Below, one piece after another: positions 44,083 to 53,400 of a DNA stretch of 64,000 bases. The number at the start of each line of letters is the position of its first letter. Within the stretch, counting starts at the first letter, position 1. This DNA comes from Flavobacteriaceae bacterium (GTDB lineage Bacteria; Bacteroidota; Bacteroidia; Flavobacteriales; Flavobacteriaceae). Location of the stretch: NCBI GenBank assembly GCA_947448525.1, contig CANFNV010000002.1, positions 1-64,000 of the forward strand, written 5' to 3'. The notes under the pieces were generated by a model. The model saw only the letters and a list, made by a program, of their open reading frames with translations. It was not told the DNA's origin and did not search any database. A program made the translations under genes and the position numbers.

Positions 44083-45189
44083 TTATTTGATTTCCTTAAT
44101 GAGATAAATATAAGCAGGGAAGTGATCGCTAAATCCGACTTCGTTTATGGAGTGTCGTAAAGGATACCCTTTGTATTGACCTGTGGTTTGAATCATAAAA
44201 GGTTTGTTCCAAATTCCGGCTTTCCAATATCGGTAAGAAGAATAATCAGTTCTTGTAAATGGTTCTGACACCATAATTTGGTCAAAAATATCTCCAGCAT
44301 CTCTATAAAAAAGTGTGGCATTTCCGTCTTTTGCCATTTGCTCAAATGGGTTGTAAATATCACCAGATGCTTTTAATTCTGATTTTTTAAGCTTAGCTCC
44401 AAGTTGAACTTTTACGCTTCTATTATAAGAACCATCGTTTAAATCTCCCATCGTAATGATTTTTGCGTTGGGATTGATTTTAATTAAAGAATCAATTATT
44501 TTTCTATTTAAAGCACCCGCAGCTTCTCGAAAGGGAGAACTTTTCTTTTCTCCGCCAGAACGTGATGGCCAGTGATTTACAATAATATTGATTTCATCAC
44601 CATCAAGAAATCCGGTTACTAAAAGTTGGTCACGAGTAAAAACTCTTTCAGAAGAATTATCAAGTTCAACTTTGTCATCTGTTGCTTCTTCTTCTTCCTT
44701 CTTTTTGACTTTAGCTTCTTGTTTTTTGTAAATTATCAAAGGAATATTTACATAACTTGTGGGTTTAAAGTGTTTTTTCTGATAGAGCAACGCAACATCA
44801 ATTCCTCTTTTGTCGGGAGAATCGAAATGCACAATACCGTAATCGCTGTTGATTAATTTGGGTTGTTTGATTAAATCTTCTAGAACGCCTCTATTTTCAA
44901 TTTCAGCACCACCAATGAACGTTGGTGAATTAGCATTTTCACCAGTTCCAATCTGAGATAATACAATAGATAAGTTTTCTAATTTTTGATGGTATTTTTT
45001 GGAAGTCCAGTTTTGAACACCACTTGGCAACCATTCTTCATCAATAGTATTTGGGTCGTTTATTGTGTCAAATAAATTTTCGAAATTATAGAAGGCAACA
45101 GTATGCACAATGTATTTTTTAGCTTGTGCATTTGCGCTTAATACTGCGAATAAAACAATAAAAAGGGTCATTAGATTTTTAATTTTCAT
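44083..45189 (-). CDS. Exported EEP-family (endonuclease/exonuclease/phosphatase) protein
   Basis: A 368-aa protein with a signal peptide (MKIKNLMTLFIVLFAVLSANAQ). EEP-fold catalytic motifs are visible: NFENLFD, GGAEIEN (metal Glu), DKRGIDVALLY, NHWPSRSGG, GDLND and the closing SDHFPAY. It should hydrolyse phosphodiester or phosphomonoester bonds outside the cytoplasm; extracellular nucleic acid is the likeliest substrate. A charged insert (KKQEAKVKKKEEEEATDD) near residue 160 is atypical. It is divergent from, and 140 bases away from, a TonB receptor-lipoprotein operon. Confidence 0.88.
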   Translation of the reverse strand: MKIKNLMTLFIVLFAVLSANAQAKKYIVHTVAFYNFENLFDTINDPNTIDEEWLPSGVQNWTSKKYHQKLENLSIVLSQIGTGENANSPTFIGGAEIENRGVLEDLIKQPKLINSDYGIVHFDSPDKRGIDVALLYQKKHFKPTSYVNIPLIIYKKQEAKVKKKEEEEATDDKVELDNSSERVFTRDQLLVTGFLDGDEINIIVNHWPSRSGGEKKSSPFREAAGALNRKIIDSLIKINPNAKIITMGDLNDGSYNRSVKVQLGAKLKKSELKASGDIYNPFEQMAKDGNATLFYRDAGDIFDQIMVSEPFTRTDYSSYRYWKAGIWNKPFMIQTTGQYKGYPLRHSINEVGFSDHFPAYIYLIKEIK

Positions 45190-45233
45190 AAATCGTATAT
45201 TAATTTAATGTCAAGTTTTTACAAACTTTGAGC

Positions 45234-45269
45234 CAAAAGTAGTAATATTATTAAAATAATGTACCTTTG
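45234..45269. promoter_or_regulatory. Divergent -7 boxes between the EEP gene and the TonB operon
   Basis: Minus-strand TACTTTTG (45241-45234) faces the EEP gene and plus-strand TACCTTTG (45262-45269) faces the TonB receptor gene, 20 bases apart. Neither has a clear TTTG at -33. The arrangement would let one bound protein affect both genes. Confidence 0.45.
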
Positions 45270-45329
45270 CGGGCTGTTAAGTTTGTATTAAGACTTCAGT
45301 TATAAGAAAAATTTAATTTAATTCAATTT

Positions 45330-48176
45330 ATGAAAAAGCTTGTCATTAGTATGTTATTTGTGATGCAAGTGTGTTTTGTTTTTGCACAATCGGGAACAGG
45401 ATTCTCGGGTAAGGTGTTAGATTCAAAAACGCAAAAACCATTGCAAGGTGTTGTTGTCTCTGTTCAAAACATGAGTCTAACTGAAATCACAGACTCTCAA
45501 GGAAAATTTACATTTAAAAGTGTTTCTGAAGGAAATCAATTAGTATCCGTGAAAAGTTCAGGTTATAAAGAACTGTTACTTTCGGTAGATGTAGTAAAAG
45601 GGATGACTTTAGATATAGGAACTATTATATTAGACGAAGACCTTACTCAAGAAGAGCAAAGTACTTTAATAAATATCTCCGACAATGAATTAGAAGACGA
45701 CAATAATGGTTCTGAAAGTACTTCCAGTTTATTGCAAGCTTCTCGCGATGCTTTTAACCAAGCAGTAGCTTTCAATTGGGGATCATCTCATTTTAGATTA
45801 CGTGGTTTAGACAGTGAATACGGAACCACAATGATTAACGGCATCATAATGAACAAAGTTTATGATGGAAGACCGCAATACAGTAACTGGGGTGGATTGT
45901 CAGACGCTACAAGAAATCAAGAATTTACGACTGGCTTAACTCCTTCTGATTATACTTTTGGTGGAATTGTTGGAACTAATGAAATCAATACTAGAGCTTC
46001 TTTATACAGAACTGGAAACAGAATTTCTATGGCAGGAACCAACTCTAATTACAACGGAAGAGTGATGGGAACCACTTCATCTGGAATGAGAAAAGATGGT
46101 TGGGCATATACTATTTCTGCTTCAAGACGATTTGGAGATAACAATTATTTTGAAGGAACAAGTATGTCAGCCAATTCATTTTTTGCCAGTGTTGAGAAAA
46201 AAATAACTTCAAATAACTCCTTGAATTTTACAACTATTTATGATAAGGATACTAAAGGAAAAACCGCACCCAATACACAAGAAGTTATAGACTTAAAAGG
46301 AAGCCAATACAATTCTTATTGGGGCTATTTTGAAGGTAAAAAAAGAAATTCTAGAGTAAAAACAGTAGAAGAACCAATCTTTATTTTAAGTGATTATTGG
46401 AAAATTACTCCAAAAACAAACTTAAATACTAACGTTTCTTACCAAATTGGAAAAGTTGGTAACTCCAGATTAACTTATCAAGGAGTAACTAATCCAGATC
46501 CTACCTATTATCACAATATGCCAAGTTATGAAATTGCATTGTATGATGCAGCTGGTAACTGGACTCCAGACTTTACTCAAGCTGAAGCTAATAAACTAGC
46601 ATTTTTAGCAGACGGTCAACTTAATTGGCAAAATTTAATAAACGCTAATCAGCCCAATGGGAAAAGCGTTTATACTCTGTATGAAGACCGAACAGACGAT
46701 AAAACATTTACCGCCAATACTATTTTAAATTCGCAATTGTCTGATAAAATTTCGTTTAATGCGGGAGCTACATACAGAAATTTGAAGTCACATAATTTCC
46801 AAAATATGTTAGATTTATTGGGAGGAAGTTATTATGTAGATAAAACTTTATATGGAACTAGTCCAGATCAACAACAACAGGATTTGAATAATCCAAATAG
46901 ACATATTGAAGTTGGTGATGCCTTTGGATACAACTATAATTTGACATCAAATAATATTGATGCTTTTACTCAATTTAAATTTGTTTATAAAAAATTCGAT
47001 TTCTTTATGACTCAATCTTTCTCTCGTTCGGATTATCAAAGAGAAGGGTTTTATAAGAATGGTTATTATCCAACAAACTCTTACGGTAAAAGTGATAAAT
47101 ACACTTTTGACAATTTTGGATTTAAAGGCGGGTTGACTTATAAAATATCAGGAAGACAATTTATTACTATCAACGGAGCTTACATGTCTAAAGCTCCAGG
47201 AATGAAAAATTTATTTAACAATGCACGTATTAACAACAATACAGTTGATGGAATTCAAAGCGAAATTATTTCAAGTGCCGATGTAAGTTACATTATGAAT
47301 GCACCTAAGTTAAAAACACGATTAACCGCTTACTATTCTAAAATACAACACCAATCAGAAACAACTTATTTCTATTCTGATGCTATTGGAAGTGCTTCAG
47401 CTGCAAGTACAGCAAATACAACTGCTAGTACAGGAGGTTTGTTTGTGGCAGAAACGTTAAATGGAGTTGACAAACGAAATATTGGGTTAGAATTTGGAGC
47501 CGAATATCCTATAACCTCTACGTTAAAAGCAACACTAAGCGCAGCCTATGGGGAATATATTTACACCAGTAATCCGGATGTATTTGTAAATGTAGATGCC
47601 AATGCCAATGCAACCAATACAAAACCAATTTTAGATTATGGTAATGCTAATATTAAAAACTACAGACAAGCAGGAACGCCTCAACAAGCTGCTTCTGTTG
47701 GATTAGAATACAGAGACCCAAAATTTTGGTGGGTGGGAACTAATGTGAATTACATTGGTGGAAACTATGTTGATATTGCTCAAATTACAAGAACTAATCA
47801 TTTTTATGACGATAGTAATTTTTCTCCTGGAGTTCCTTCTTCAGATGCCAATACAATAAGAGGGGAACAATTGTTACAACAAGAGAAAATGAGTGACTAT
47901 ATGTTAGTCAACTTAATAGGAGGTAAATCTTGGAAAATTAAAAACTCTACTATTGGTTTTACTGCCAACATCAATAACTTGCTAGATACTAAATATAAAT
48001 CTGGAGGTTATGAGCAAGCAAGAAATGGAAATTATACTCAGGTTAACCAAGATTATACTCCTCACGTAAATCCCAATAATCCTGCTGCAGGGGCTGTTGC
48101 AACTCCGGTATTTGGAACAAAATATTTTTATGGATACGGTAGAACTTTTCTTGTAAATTTATATATTAATTTTTAA
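45330..48176 (+). CDS. TonB-dependent receptor with carboxypeptidase-regulatory domain
   Basis: A 948-aa outer-membrane receptor. It has a signal peptide (ending ...CFVFAQ), a carboxypeptidase-regulatory-like domain (about 25-100: GKVLDSKTQKPLQGVVVSVQN), an Asp/Glu-rich linker (EDDNNGSES), a plug with LRGLDSEYGTTMINGI, and a barrel ending in the aromatic LVNLYINF. It is longer than iron receptors and close to SusC in size, but no SusD follows. Two choice-of-anchor lipoproteins follow within 11 and 18 bases and form an operon with it. Confidence 0.9.
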   Translation: MKKLVISMLFVMQVCFVFAQSGTGFSGKVLDSKTQKPLQGVVVSVQNMSLTEITDSQGKFTFKSVSEGNQLVSVKSSGYKELLLSVDVVKGMTLDIGTIILDEDLTQEEQSTLINISDNELEDDNNGSESTSSLLQASRDAFNQAVAFNWGSSHFRLRGLDSEYGTTMINGIIMNKVYDGRPQYSNWGGLSDATRNQEFTTGLTPSDYTFGGIVGTNEINTRASLYRTGNRISMAGTNSNYNGRVMGTTSSGMRKDGWAYTISASRRFGDNNYFEGTSMSANSFFASVEKKITSNNSLNFTTIYDKDTKGKTAPNTQEVIDLKGSQYNSYWGYFEGKKRNSRVKTVEEPIFILSDYWKITPKTNLNTNVSYQIGKVGNSRLTYQGVTNPDPTYYHNMPSYEIALYDAAGNWTPDFTQAEANKLAFLADGQLNWQNLINANQPNGKSVYTLYEDRTDDKTFTANTILNSQLSDKISFNAGATYRNLKSHNFQNMLDLLGGSYYVDKTLYGTSPDQQQQDLNNPNRHIEVGDAFGYNYNLTSNNIDAFTQFKFVYKKFDFFMTQSFSRSDYQREGFYKNGYYPTNSYGKSDKYTFDNFGFKGGLTYKISGRQFITINGAYMSKAPGMKNLFNNARINNNTVDGIQSEIISSADVSYIMNAPKLKTRLTAYYSKIQHQSETTYFYSDAIGSASAASTANTTASTGGLFVAETLNGVDKRNIGLEFGAEYPITSTLKATLSAAYGEYIYTSNPDVFVNVDANANATNTKPILDYGNANIKNYRQAGTPQQAASVGLEYRDPKFWWVGTNVNYIGGNYVDIAQITRTNHFYDDSNFSPGVPSSDANTIRGEQLLQQEKMSDYMLVNLIGGKSWKIKNSTIGFTANINNLLDTKYKSGGYEQARNGNYTQVNQDYTPHVNPNNPAAGAVATPVFGTKYFYGYGRTFLVNLYINF

Positions 48177-48187
48177 GTAATAAAAAT

Positions 48188-48826
48188 ATGAAAACAGTAC
48201 AAATAAAAACATTAATTTTTACAACACTGATAGCATTGGTTTTATCAAGTTGTACCAAAAGCAGTGATATTGCTTACCCAACATTAAAAAAAGTTTATTT
48301 CTCTGAAACCTTTGATTATAACACTACTGATGCATCACCGAATGCATTACCATCTGGCTGGACATCTTATGCAGAAATAGGCGCCAAACTTTGGTCAAAA
48401 TCTGTATACCCACCTCCAGCTTTTCCAGTTACTAAAGGTGATGGATATGCAACTTTTTCAGCTTATGGAAGTGGTGATGGTGCAAACGTAAGCTGGTTAA
48501 TTTCTCCATCTATTGATGTAGATCAACACGAAGGAGAAAGCTTGTCTTTTCAAACTTGTCATGATAGTTATGTTAAAAATACAAGCAACAGTCTTGAGGT
48601 ATATATCTCTAAAGACTATACTGGAAATTTTGGTACTGCTCATTGGACTAAAATAAATTATATAGGAACTTTGGTTTGGCCTTATACAAAAGCTTATAAA
48701 TATGTGAATTCAGGTGCTATTGATTTATCCTTGTACAAAGGAACTATCAATTTTGCTTTTAAATATACTGGAATAAATCCATCTACAGGGGCGTATCAAG
48801 TAGACAATGTTGCAATTGTATATTAA
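48188..48826 (+). CDS. Surface lipoprotein with a choice-of-anchor J domain
   Basis: A 212-aa lipoprotein, lipobox LVLSSC with Cys21. The mature part is one beta-sandwich domain of the choice-of-anchor J (DUF5017-like) type: FSETFDYNT, GWTSYAEIG, WLISPSIDVDQHEGESLSF and a C-terminal YQVDNVAIVY. The same fold recurs at the C-terminus of the next protein. It is 11 bases after the TonB receptor gene and probably works with it as a surface binding component. The ligand is unknown. Confidence 0.8.
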   Translation: MKTVQIKTLIFTTLIALVLSSCTKSSDIAYPTLKKVYFSETFDYNTTDASPNALPSGWTSYAEIGAKLWSKSVYPPPAFPVTKGDGYATFSAYGSGDGANVSWLISPSIDVDQHEGESLSFQTCHDSYVKNTSNSLEVYISKDYTGNFGTAHWTKINYIGTLVWPYTKAYKYVNSGAIDLSLYKGTINFAFKYTGINPSTGAYQVDNVAIVY

Positions 48827-48844
48827 TCTTTAATATTAAAAAAT

Positions 48845-50191
48845 ATGAAAACAAACCTATTAAAAATAGTAACAGTAGTTGCTTTTGTCAGCTTATTGGT
48901 AAGCTGTTCGGTTACAGATAAAAATGTTTGGAATGAGGTAAAAGAAATTAAAACGTATGAATTATCACCTACAATGTCGGTTGCAGATCTTCAAACAGCT
49001 GTTGGTTCAAATAACCCAACTGTTTTATATCCTGTTTCAACTCCAACCACTCCAGTTGCTGATGTAATAATTGAAGCTTATGTAACTTCAAATGATACGG
49101 ATGGAAATTTTTACAAATCTATTTCGTTTCAAAATTTACTAAATACCGCAACAACTCCGATAATTGGATTTAGTGTTTCGGTTAATAAACCGATGTTATT
49201 TGCAGATGGATTTACACCAGGTAGAAAAGTGTATATTAAACTAAATGGATTGGCTATTGGTAAAGTTTTTGGCTCAATTCAAATTGGAGTTGCCGACTCA
49301 ACTACTTCTTCAGGTATTGCAGGTATTGAACCAACAGATTATTTGGATTATCTTTTCCCTTCAAGCACTGTTGTTAATGAAGAATCTTTAGTAAGACACA
49401 TGAATTTAACTAATGCTGTTTTAGATTCAAATCAAAACACATTAATTGAAGTTGACAATGTTCAATTTGCATCAAGTTCATTGGGAAGAACTTTGTTTGA
49501 TGTAGATAATGGCGGTTATGCTACTAATCATAACATTATTGATGCAGAAAATGGGGGAAAACCTAGGATAATTAGATTTAGCCAATATGCAACATTTTCT
49601 TTAGTTAATGTTCCTTCTGGAAGAGGTGGGATTCGTGGAGTAATGACCAAATATAACACAGACTACCAATTTACCATTCGTCAAGAAAGTGATTTAAAAC
49701 TAACTAATCCAAGACAGTTCATGGATGATTTTGCAACAGGAATTGGTGCTTGGACTTCATATAGCGTAACTGGAAATGAAATTTGGACACCAAGTTCTTA
49801 TGGAAATCCATCCTATTGCGCTACTATTACTGGATATGCTGGTGGAAATAAAAATAATGAAGATTGGTTAATCTCTCCAAGTATCAATTTTACCAACAAA
49901 ACTATTGGAAAATTAATTTTTGATAGCGCAACTAAATATACTGGTAATAGTCTTCAGGCCTATATTTCTACAAATTACACAAGTGGGGCACCTTCAAATG
50001 CTACTTGGACGTTGTTGCCTGCTTCATTTGCGCCAGTAAACAGTAACTATACTTGGACAAATTCAGGGTCAATTAATATTTCTTCTTATGCTTCCAATCA
50101 AGGAAATGTAAGAATTGCATTCAAATATACTTCTACAACATCTGCTGCCGCTACATGGGAGCTAGACAATGTTTTAGTTACGGCTAATTAA
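48845..50191 (+). CDS. DUF5689 lipoprotein with C-terminal choice-of-anchor J domain
   Basis: A 448-aa lipoprotein, lipobox SLLVSC (Cys21). Residues ~35-285 match the DUF5689 pattern (SVADLQTAVG, IIEAYVTSNDTDGNFYKSISFQN, GRKVYIKLNGLAIGK). Residues ~290-448 repeat the choice-of-anchor J fold of the preceding protein (DWLISPSINF, LQAYISTNYTSG, WELDNVLVTAN). DUF5689 proteins in Bacteroidetes often accompany TonB receptors and EEP-fold nucleases. It is the last gene of the operon, followed by a strong terminator. Confidence 0.82.
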   Translation: MKTNLLKIVTVVAFVSLLVSCSVTDKNVWNEVKEIKTYELSPTMSVADLQTAVGSNNPTVLYPVSTPTTPVADVIIEAYVTSNDTDGNFYKSISFQNLLNTATTPIIGFSVSVNKPMLFADGFTPGRKVYIKLNGLAIGKVFGSIQIGVADSTTSSGIAGIEPTDYLDYLFPSSTVVNEESLVRHMNLTNAVLDSNQNTLIEVDNVQFASSSLGRTLFDVDNGGYATNHNIIDAENGGKPRIIRFSQYATFSLVNVPSGRGGIRGVMTKYNTDYQFTIRQESDLKLTNPRQFMDDFATGIGAWTSYSVTGNEIWTPSSYGNPSYCATITGYAGGNKNNEDWLISPSINFTNKTIGKLIFDSATKYTGNSLQAYISTNYTSGAPSNATWTLLPASFAPVNSNYTWTNSGSINISSYASNQGNVRIAFKYTSTTSAAATWELDNVLVTAN

Positions 50192-50212
50192 TAGGTTTAC
50201 CAAATTATATTG

Positions 50213-50247
50213 AACCCTCGTTTCTTCATTGAAACGGGGGTTTTTTT
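50213..50247 (+). terminator. Terminator of the TonB receptor operon
   Basis: The stem AACCCTCGTTTC / GAAACGGGGGTT (one G-T pair) with loop TTCATT runs into a seven-base T-run, 22 bases after the last stop. Confidence 0.9.
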
Positions 50248-50263
50248 AATATCAAAATTTCAA

Positions 50264-50296
50264 TGGTTAACCAATTAGAAAAAATCGATATCTTTG
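50264..50296 (+). promoter_or_regulatory. Palindrome and -7 box before the queuosine-precursor transporter gene
   Basis: A 10-bp perfect palindrome TGGTTAACCA (50264-50273) occupies the -33 region, followed by TATCTTTG (50289-50296). The palindrome could be an operator; no TTTG is present at -33. Confidence 0.4.
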
Positions 50297-50319
50297 AATA
50301 TTGAGTAAATTAAAAGCAA

Positions 50320-50967
50320 ATGTTTCAAAATAAAAAAGACATCGTTTATGTAATTCTTGCTGGAATTTTTATTACAAATGCTGTTGTCGCAGAATTAATT
50401 GGCGGGAAATTAATCAATGTTTTTGGCGTACCGATGAGCGTTGGCATTTTGCCTTGGCCAATAGTTTTTGTTACTACTGATTTAATAAATGATTATTTTG
50501 GAGAAAAAGGAGTTAGAAAATTGTCACTCATTACTGCAAGTTTAATTGCTTATACCTTTGTTATTTTATTCATTGCAATGCGAATACCGGCTATGCAAGG
50601 GGATAAATTGGTTACAAACGAACAATTTAATGGTGTTTTTGGGCAAAGTATGTGGATTATTGTTGGAAGCATTACTGCCTTTTTAGTTTCACAATTGATT
50701 GATGTTTCGATTTTTCATTTTGTTAAAAACAAAACTGGAGGTAAAATGATTTGGCTTCGAAGCACTGGTTCTACAATTATTTCGCAGTTGTTTGATAGTT
50801 TTATTGTGTTGGGAATTGCTTTTTGGATGACCGGAAAAATGACTACCGCGGTATTTATTGCATCAGCTATTACAGGTTACTTAGTTAAGATTATTATTGC
50901 TGTTATTTTGACTCCTTTAATTTATTTAGGGCATTCAATCATTGAAAAATATATTCATGGAAAATAA
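50320..50967 (+). CDS. yhhQ: Queuosine precursor transporter (VUT/YhhQ family)
   Basis: A 215-aa membrane protein with six predicted helices. YhhQ-family segments are FITNAVVAELIGGKLINVFG, ILPWPIVFVTTDLINDYFGEKGVRK and the VSQLIDVSIFHFVK...RSTGSTIISQLFDSFIV pair. The family imports preQ0/preQ1-type precursors for queuosine in tRNA. The tag gene starts inside its last 11 bases, so the two are co-transcribed. Confidence 0.93.
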   Translation: MFQNKKDIVYVILAGIFITNAVVAELIGGKLINVFGVPMSVGILPWPIVFVTTDLINDYFGEKGVRKLSLITASLIAYTFVILFIAMRIPAMQGDKLVTNEQFNGVFGQSMWIIVGSITAFLVSQLIDVSIFHFVKNKTGGKMIWLRSTGSTIISQLFDSFIVLGIAFWMTGKMTTAVFIASAITGYLVKIIIAVILTPLIYLGHSIIEKYIHGK

Positions 50968-51523
50968 AATCCGTTGCTCTTGGTGCGAAAAAGATGATTT
51001 GTATAGAAACTATCATGATAAGGAATGGGGGAAACCGATTTATGATGACCAAATTTTGTTTGAGTTTTTAATTTTAGAGACATTTCAGGCGGGTTTGAGT
51101 TGGTATACAGTTTTAGCAAAAAGAGATAATTTTAGAAAAGCTTTTGCCTATTTTAATTATAAAATTATGGCTGAATTCAATGAAGATAAAATTCAAGAAT
51201 TACTTTTAGATGTTGGAATTATTAGAAACCAATTAAAAATTAGAGCGGCGGTTTCGAATGCCATTGCTTTTATGAAAGTTCAAAAAGAATTTGGATCTTT
51301 TTCAAAATACATTTGGAATTTCACCAATGGAAAACCAATAGATAACAATCCGAAAACAATAAAACATATTCCAGCTTCAACACCACAATCTGATGCCATA
51401 AGTAAAGATTTAAAAAAACGTGGTTTTAAATTTGTTGGAACTACAGTTGTTTATGCGCACATGCAAGCTACTGGAATGGTGAATGATCATGTGGAGGATT
51501 GTTGGACTAGGAAATTTCAGTAA
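50957..51523 (+). CDS. tag: DNA-3-methyladenine glycosylase I
   Basis: The track uses a TTG (50942); the ATG at 50957 gives the standard 188-aa protein opening MENKIRCSWCEKDDLYRNYHDKEWG. Family signatures are FQAGLSWYTVLAKRDNFRKAF and the zinc segment HMQATGMVNDHVEDC, pairing with the N-terminal Cys/His. It removes 3-methyladenine from DNA. It overlaps yhhQ by 11 bases. The active-site Trp/Tyr/Glu region is conserved. Confidence 0.96.
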   Translation: MENKIRCSWCEKDDLYRNYHDKEWGKPIYDDQILFEFLILETFQAGLSWYTVLAKRDNFRKAFAYFNYKIMAEFNEDKIQELLLDVGIIRNQLKIRAAVSNAIAFMKVQKEFGSFSKYIWNFTNGKPIDNNPKTIKHIPASTPQSDAISKDLKKRGFKFVGTTVVYAHMQATGMVNDHVEDCWTRKFQ

Positions 51524-51566
51524 TAAATTAAAGAAAAATCGATTCTGTATCATTATTATTCGAAAA

Positions 51567-52334
51567 TCAAAAAGCACTACTGGTTAAGGGCTTTTTTAAA
51601 GTAATGTATTTTTTTAATTGGTTCCATATAACTTCTCTAGTTTGTTCTCGCAATTCTTTTTTATCTTCTAACCTTTTTCCTTTGGTTTCAATAAAATAAT
51701 GGACATGTGCTCTCAATAAACCAGGGCTTCCACTTAAAAAAGTAAACGAAAATCTCTTTTTATTATCTCCAAATGTTATGGGTACAATCGGAATTTGATG
51801 TTCGATGGCTAATCTGAAAGCGCCGTCTTTAAACTCATCTAAAACTATGGTTTCATCAGGAACACCGCCTTCTGGAAAAATGCAAATACTCATCCCTTGG
51901 TTCAATCTTTTTTGGGCTCTTTCAAAAACTTCGTGCCGACTTTTAGGACTACTTCTATCTACTAAAATACACGTTCTTTTGTAGAAAAATCCAAATAACG
52001 GAATGTTAACCAACTCTTTTTTGCCTACAAAAACAAACGGATTTTTAATAATAGCCAACATCAACATAATATCTAACATTGAGCTGTGGTTGGCGGTAAG
52101 CATATAACTTTTGCCTTTTTCTAGTTCTTGATTGCGTTCAATTTTATAGTAATATCCCATTCCGAATAGAATTCCTCTTGCCCATATTCGAGCCATAATA
52201 AAAAAGTAAGCATACCATTCTTCCCTTAGAATAGAAATCACTAAAAATGGAAGCATGATAATGATAAAGAATCCCATTAAAATGTAAAACCAAACGCGGT
52301 AGAAAGTCCAAAAAATGATTTTTAGTAGTCTCAT
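51567..52334 (-). CDS. plsC: 1-acyl-sn-glycerol-3-phosphate acyltransferase
   Basis: Start reassigned from the track's 52370 to the ATG at 52334, which lies 5 bases after a TATTTTTG box and begins MRLLKIIFWTFYRVWFYI (255 aa). An N-terminal membrane helix pair is followed by the acyltransferase motifs: NHSSMLD (HxxxxD), FGFFYKRTCILVDRSS, FPEGGVPDE and VPITFGDN. It acylates lysophosphatidate in phospholipid synthesis at the inner membrane. It converges on tag and diverges from trpS. Confidence 0.9.
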   Translation of the reverse strand: MRLLKIIFWTFYRVWFYILMGFFIIIMLPFLVISILREEWYAYFFIMARIWARGILFGMGYYYKIERNQELEKGKSYMLTANHSSMLDIMLMLAIIKNPFVFVGKKELVNIPLFGFFYKRTCILVDRSSPKSRHEVFERAQKRLNQGMSICIFPEGGVPDETIVLDEFKDGAFRLAIEHQIPIVPITFGDNKKRFSFTFLSGSPGLLRAHVHYFIETKGKRLEDKKELREQTREVIWNQLKKYITLKKPLTSSAF

Positions 52335-52339
52335 AGTGT

Positions 52340-52387
52340 CAAAAATAAGGAATAGTAGGCAATTTTTCATACAAAGGTTTAACTTTG
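52340..52387. promoter_or_regulatory. Divergent -7 boxes for plsC and trpS
   Basis: Minus-strand TATTTTTG (52347-52340) lies 5 bases before the plsC ATG. Plus-strand TAACTTTG (52380-52387) lies 41 bases before trpS. Neither has a good -33 match, but both are exact TAnnTTTG in a 94-base divergent gap. Confidence 0.5.
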
Positions 52388-52428
52388 CATCAAATAAAAT
52401 TAGATACTGAAAATAAATTCTGGATATT

Positions 52429-53400
52429 ATGGCAAAAATACTTACAGGCGTTCAAAGTACAGGCACACCTCATTTGGGAAACTTATTGGGTGCCATTATT
52501 CCTGCTATTGAATTATCTAACAATCCTGCAAATCAATCGTTTTTATTTATTGCCGATTTGCATTCCATCACGCAAATAAAAGACGGAACAACTTTAAGAG
52601 CGAATACTTATAGTACGGCAGCCGCTTGGTTGGCTTGTGGTTTAGATTGTAACAAAGTGACGTTTTACCGTCAAAGTGACGTACCTCAAACTGCCGAATT
52701 ATCGTGGTATTTAAGCTGCTTTTTTCCGTTTCAAAGATTAACATTAGCCCATTCTTTTAAAGATAAAGCAGACAGATTAGAAGATGTAAACGCTGGATTA
52801 TTTTCTTATCCAATGCTTATGGCAGCAGATATTTTATTGTATGATGCCAATTTTGTGCCGGTTGGAAAAGACCAAATGCAACACATTGAAATTACCCGTG
52901 ATGTGGCTTCACGTTTCAATCATCAAATGGGAGAAACCTTTATAATTCCTGAAGGTACTATTCAAAAAGAAACGATGTACGTGCCGGGAACTGACGGAAA
53001 TAAAATGAGCAAATCGCGTGGAAATATTATTGATATTTTCATTGATGATAAAGCGCTTCGCAAACAAATTATGGGCATTGAAAGTGACAGTACGCCACTT
53101 GAAGATCCTAAAAATCCTGATACCTGTAACATTTTTGCTCTTTATAAATTAATTGCTAATGAAGAACAAATTTCCAAAATGAGACAGCAATATTTGGGTG
53201 GAAATTATGGTTATGGGCATGCTAAACAAGCTCTTTTTGAATTGATTTGTGAAAAATTCAAAACAGAAAGAGAAAAATACAATTACTATATGAACAATCT
53301 TATCGAAATGGATGCTTTGTTACAAAAAGGAGCCAAAAAAGCTCATTTAGTTGCTAATGACGTTTTAAAAAGAGTACGCGTGAAACTTGGGTTTAATTAA
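52429..53400 (+). CDS. trpS: Tryptophan--tRNA ligase
   Basis: A 323-aa class I synthetase of normal length. It has the HIGH-like motif HLGNLLGAI (residue 15), the signature KMSKSRGN, and the Trp/ATP segments FLFIADLHSITQ, SYPMLMAADILLYDANFVPVGKDQMQHIE. It charges tRNA-Trp. Its stop overlaps that of convergent dprA by 4 bases (TTAA). Confidence 0.97.
   Translation: MAKILTGVQSTGTPHLGNLLGAIIPAIELSNNPANQSFLFIADLHSITQIKDGTTLRANTYSTAAAWLACGLDCNKVTFYRQSDVPQTAELSWYLSCFFPFQRLTLAHSFKDKADRLEDVNAGLFSYPMLMAADILLYDANFVPVGKDQMQHIEITRDVASRFNHQMGETFIIPEGTIQKETMYVPGTDGNKMSKSRGNIIDIFIDDKALRKQIMGIESDSTPLEDPKNPDTCNIFALYKLIANEEQISKMRQQYLGGNYGYGHAKQALFELICEKFKTEREKYNYYMNNLIEMDALLQKGAKKAHLVANDVLKRVRVKLGFN

Noticed and set aside
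45330-50191. SusC/SusD-type polysaccharide utilisation locus
   Set aside because: No SusD-like protein, no glycoside hydrolase in the operon; the GH92 gene is 8 kb away in another transcript unit.
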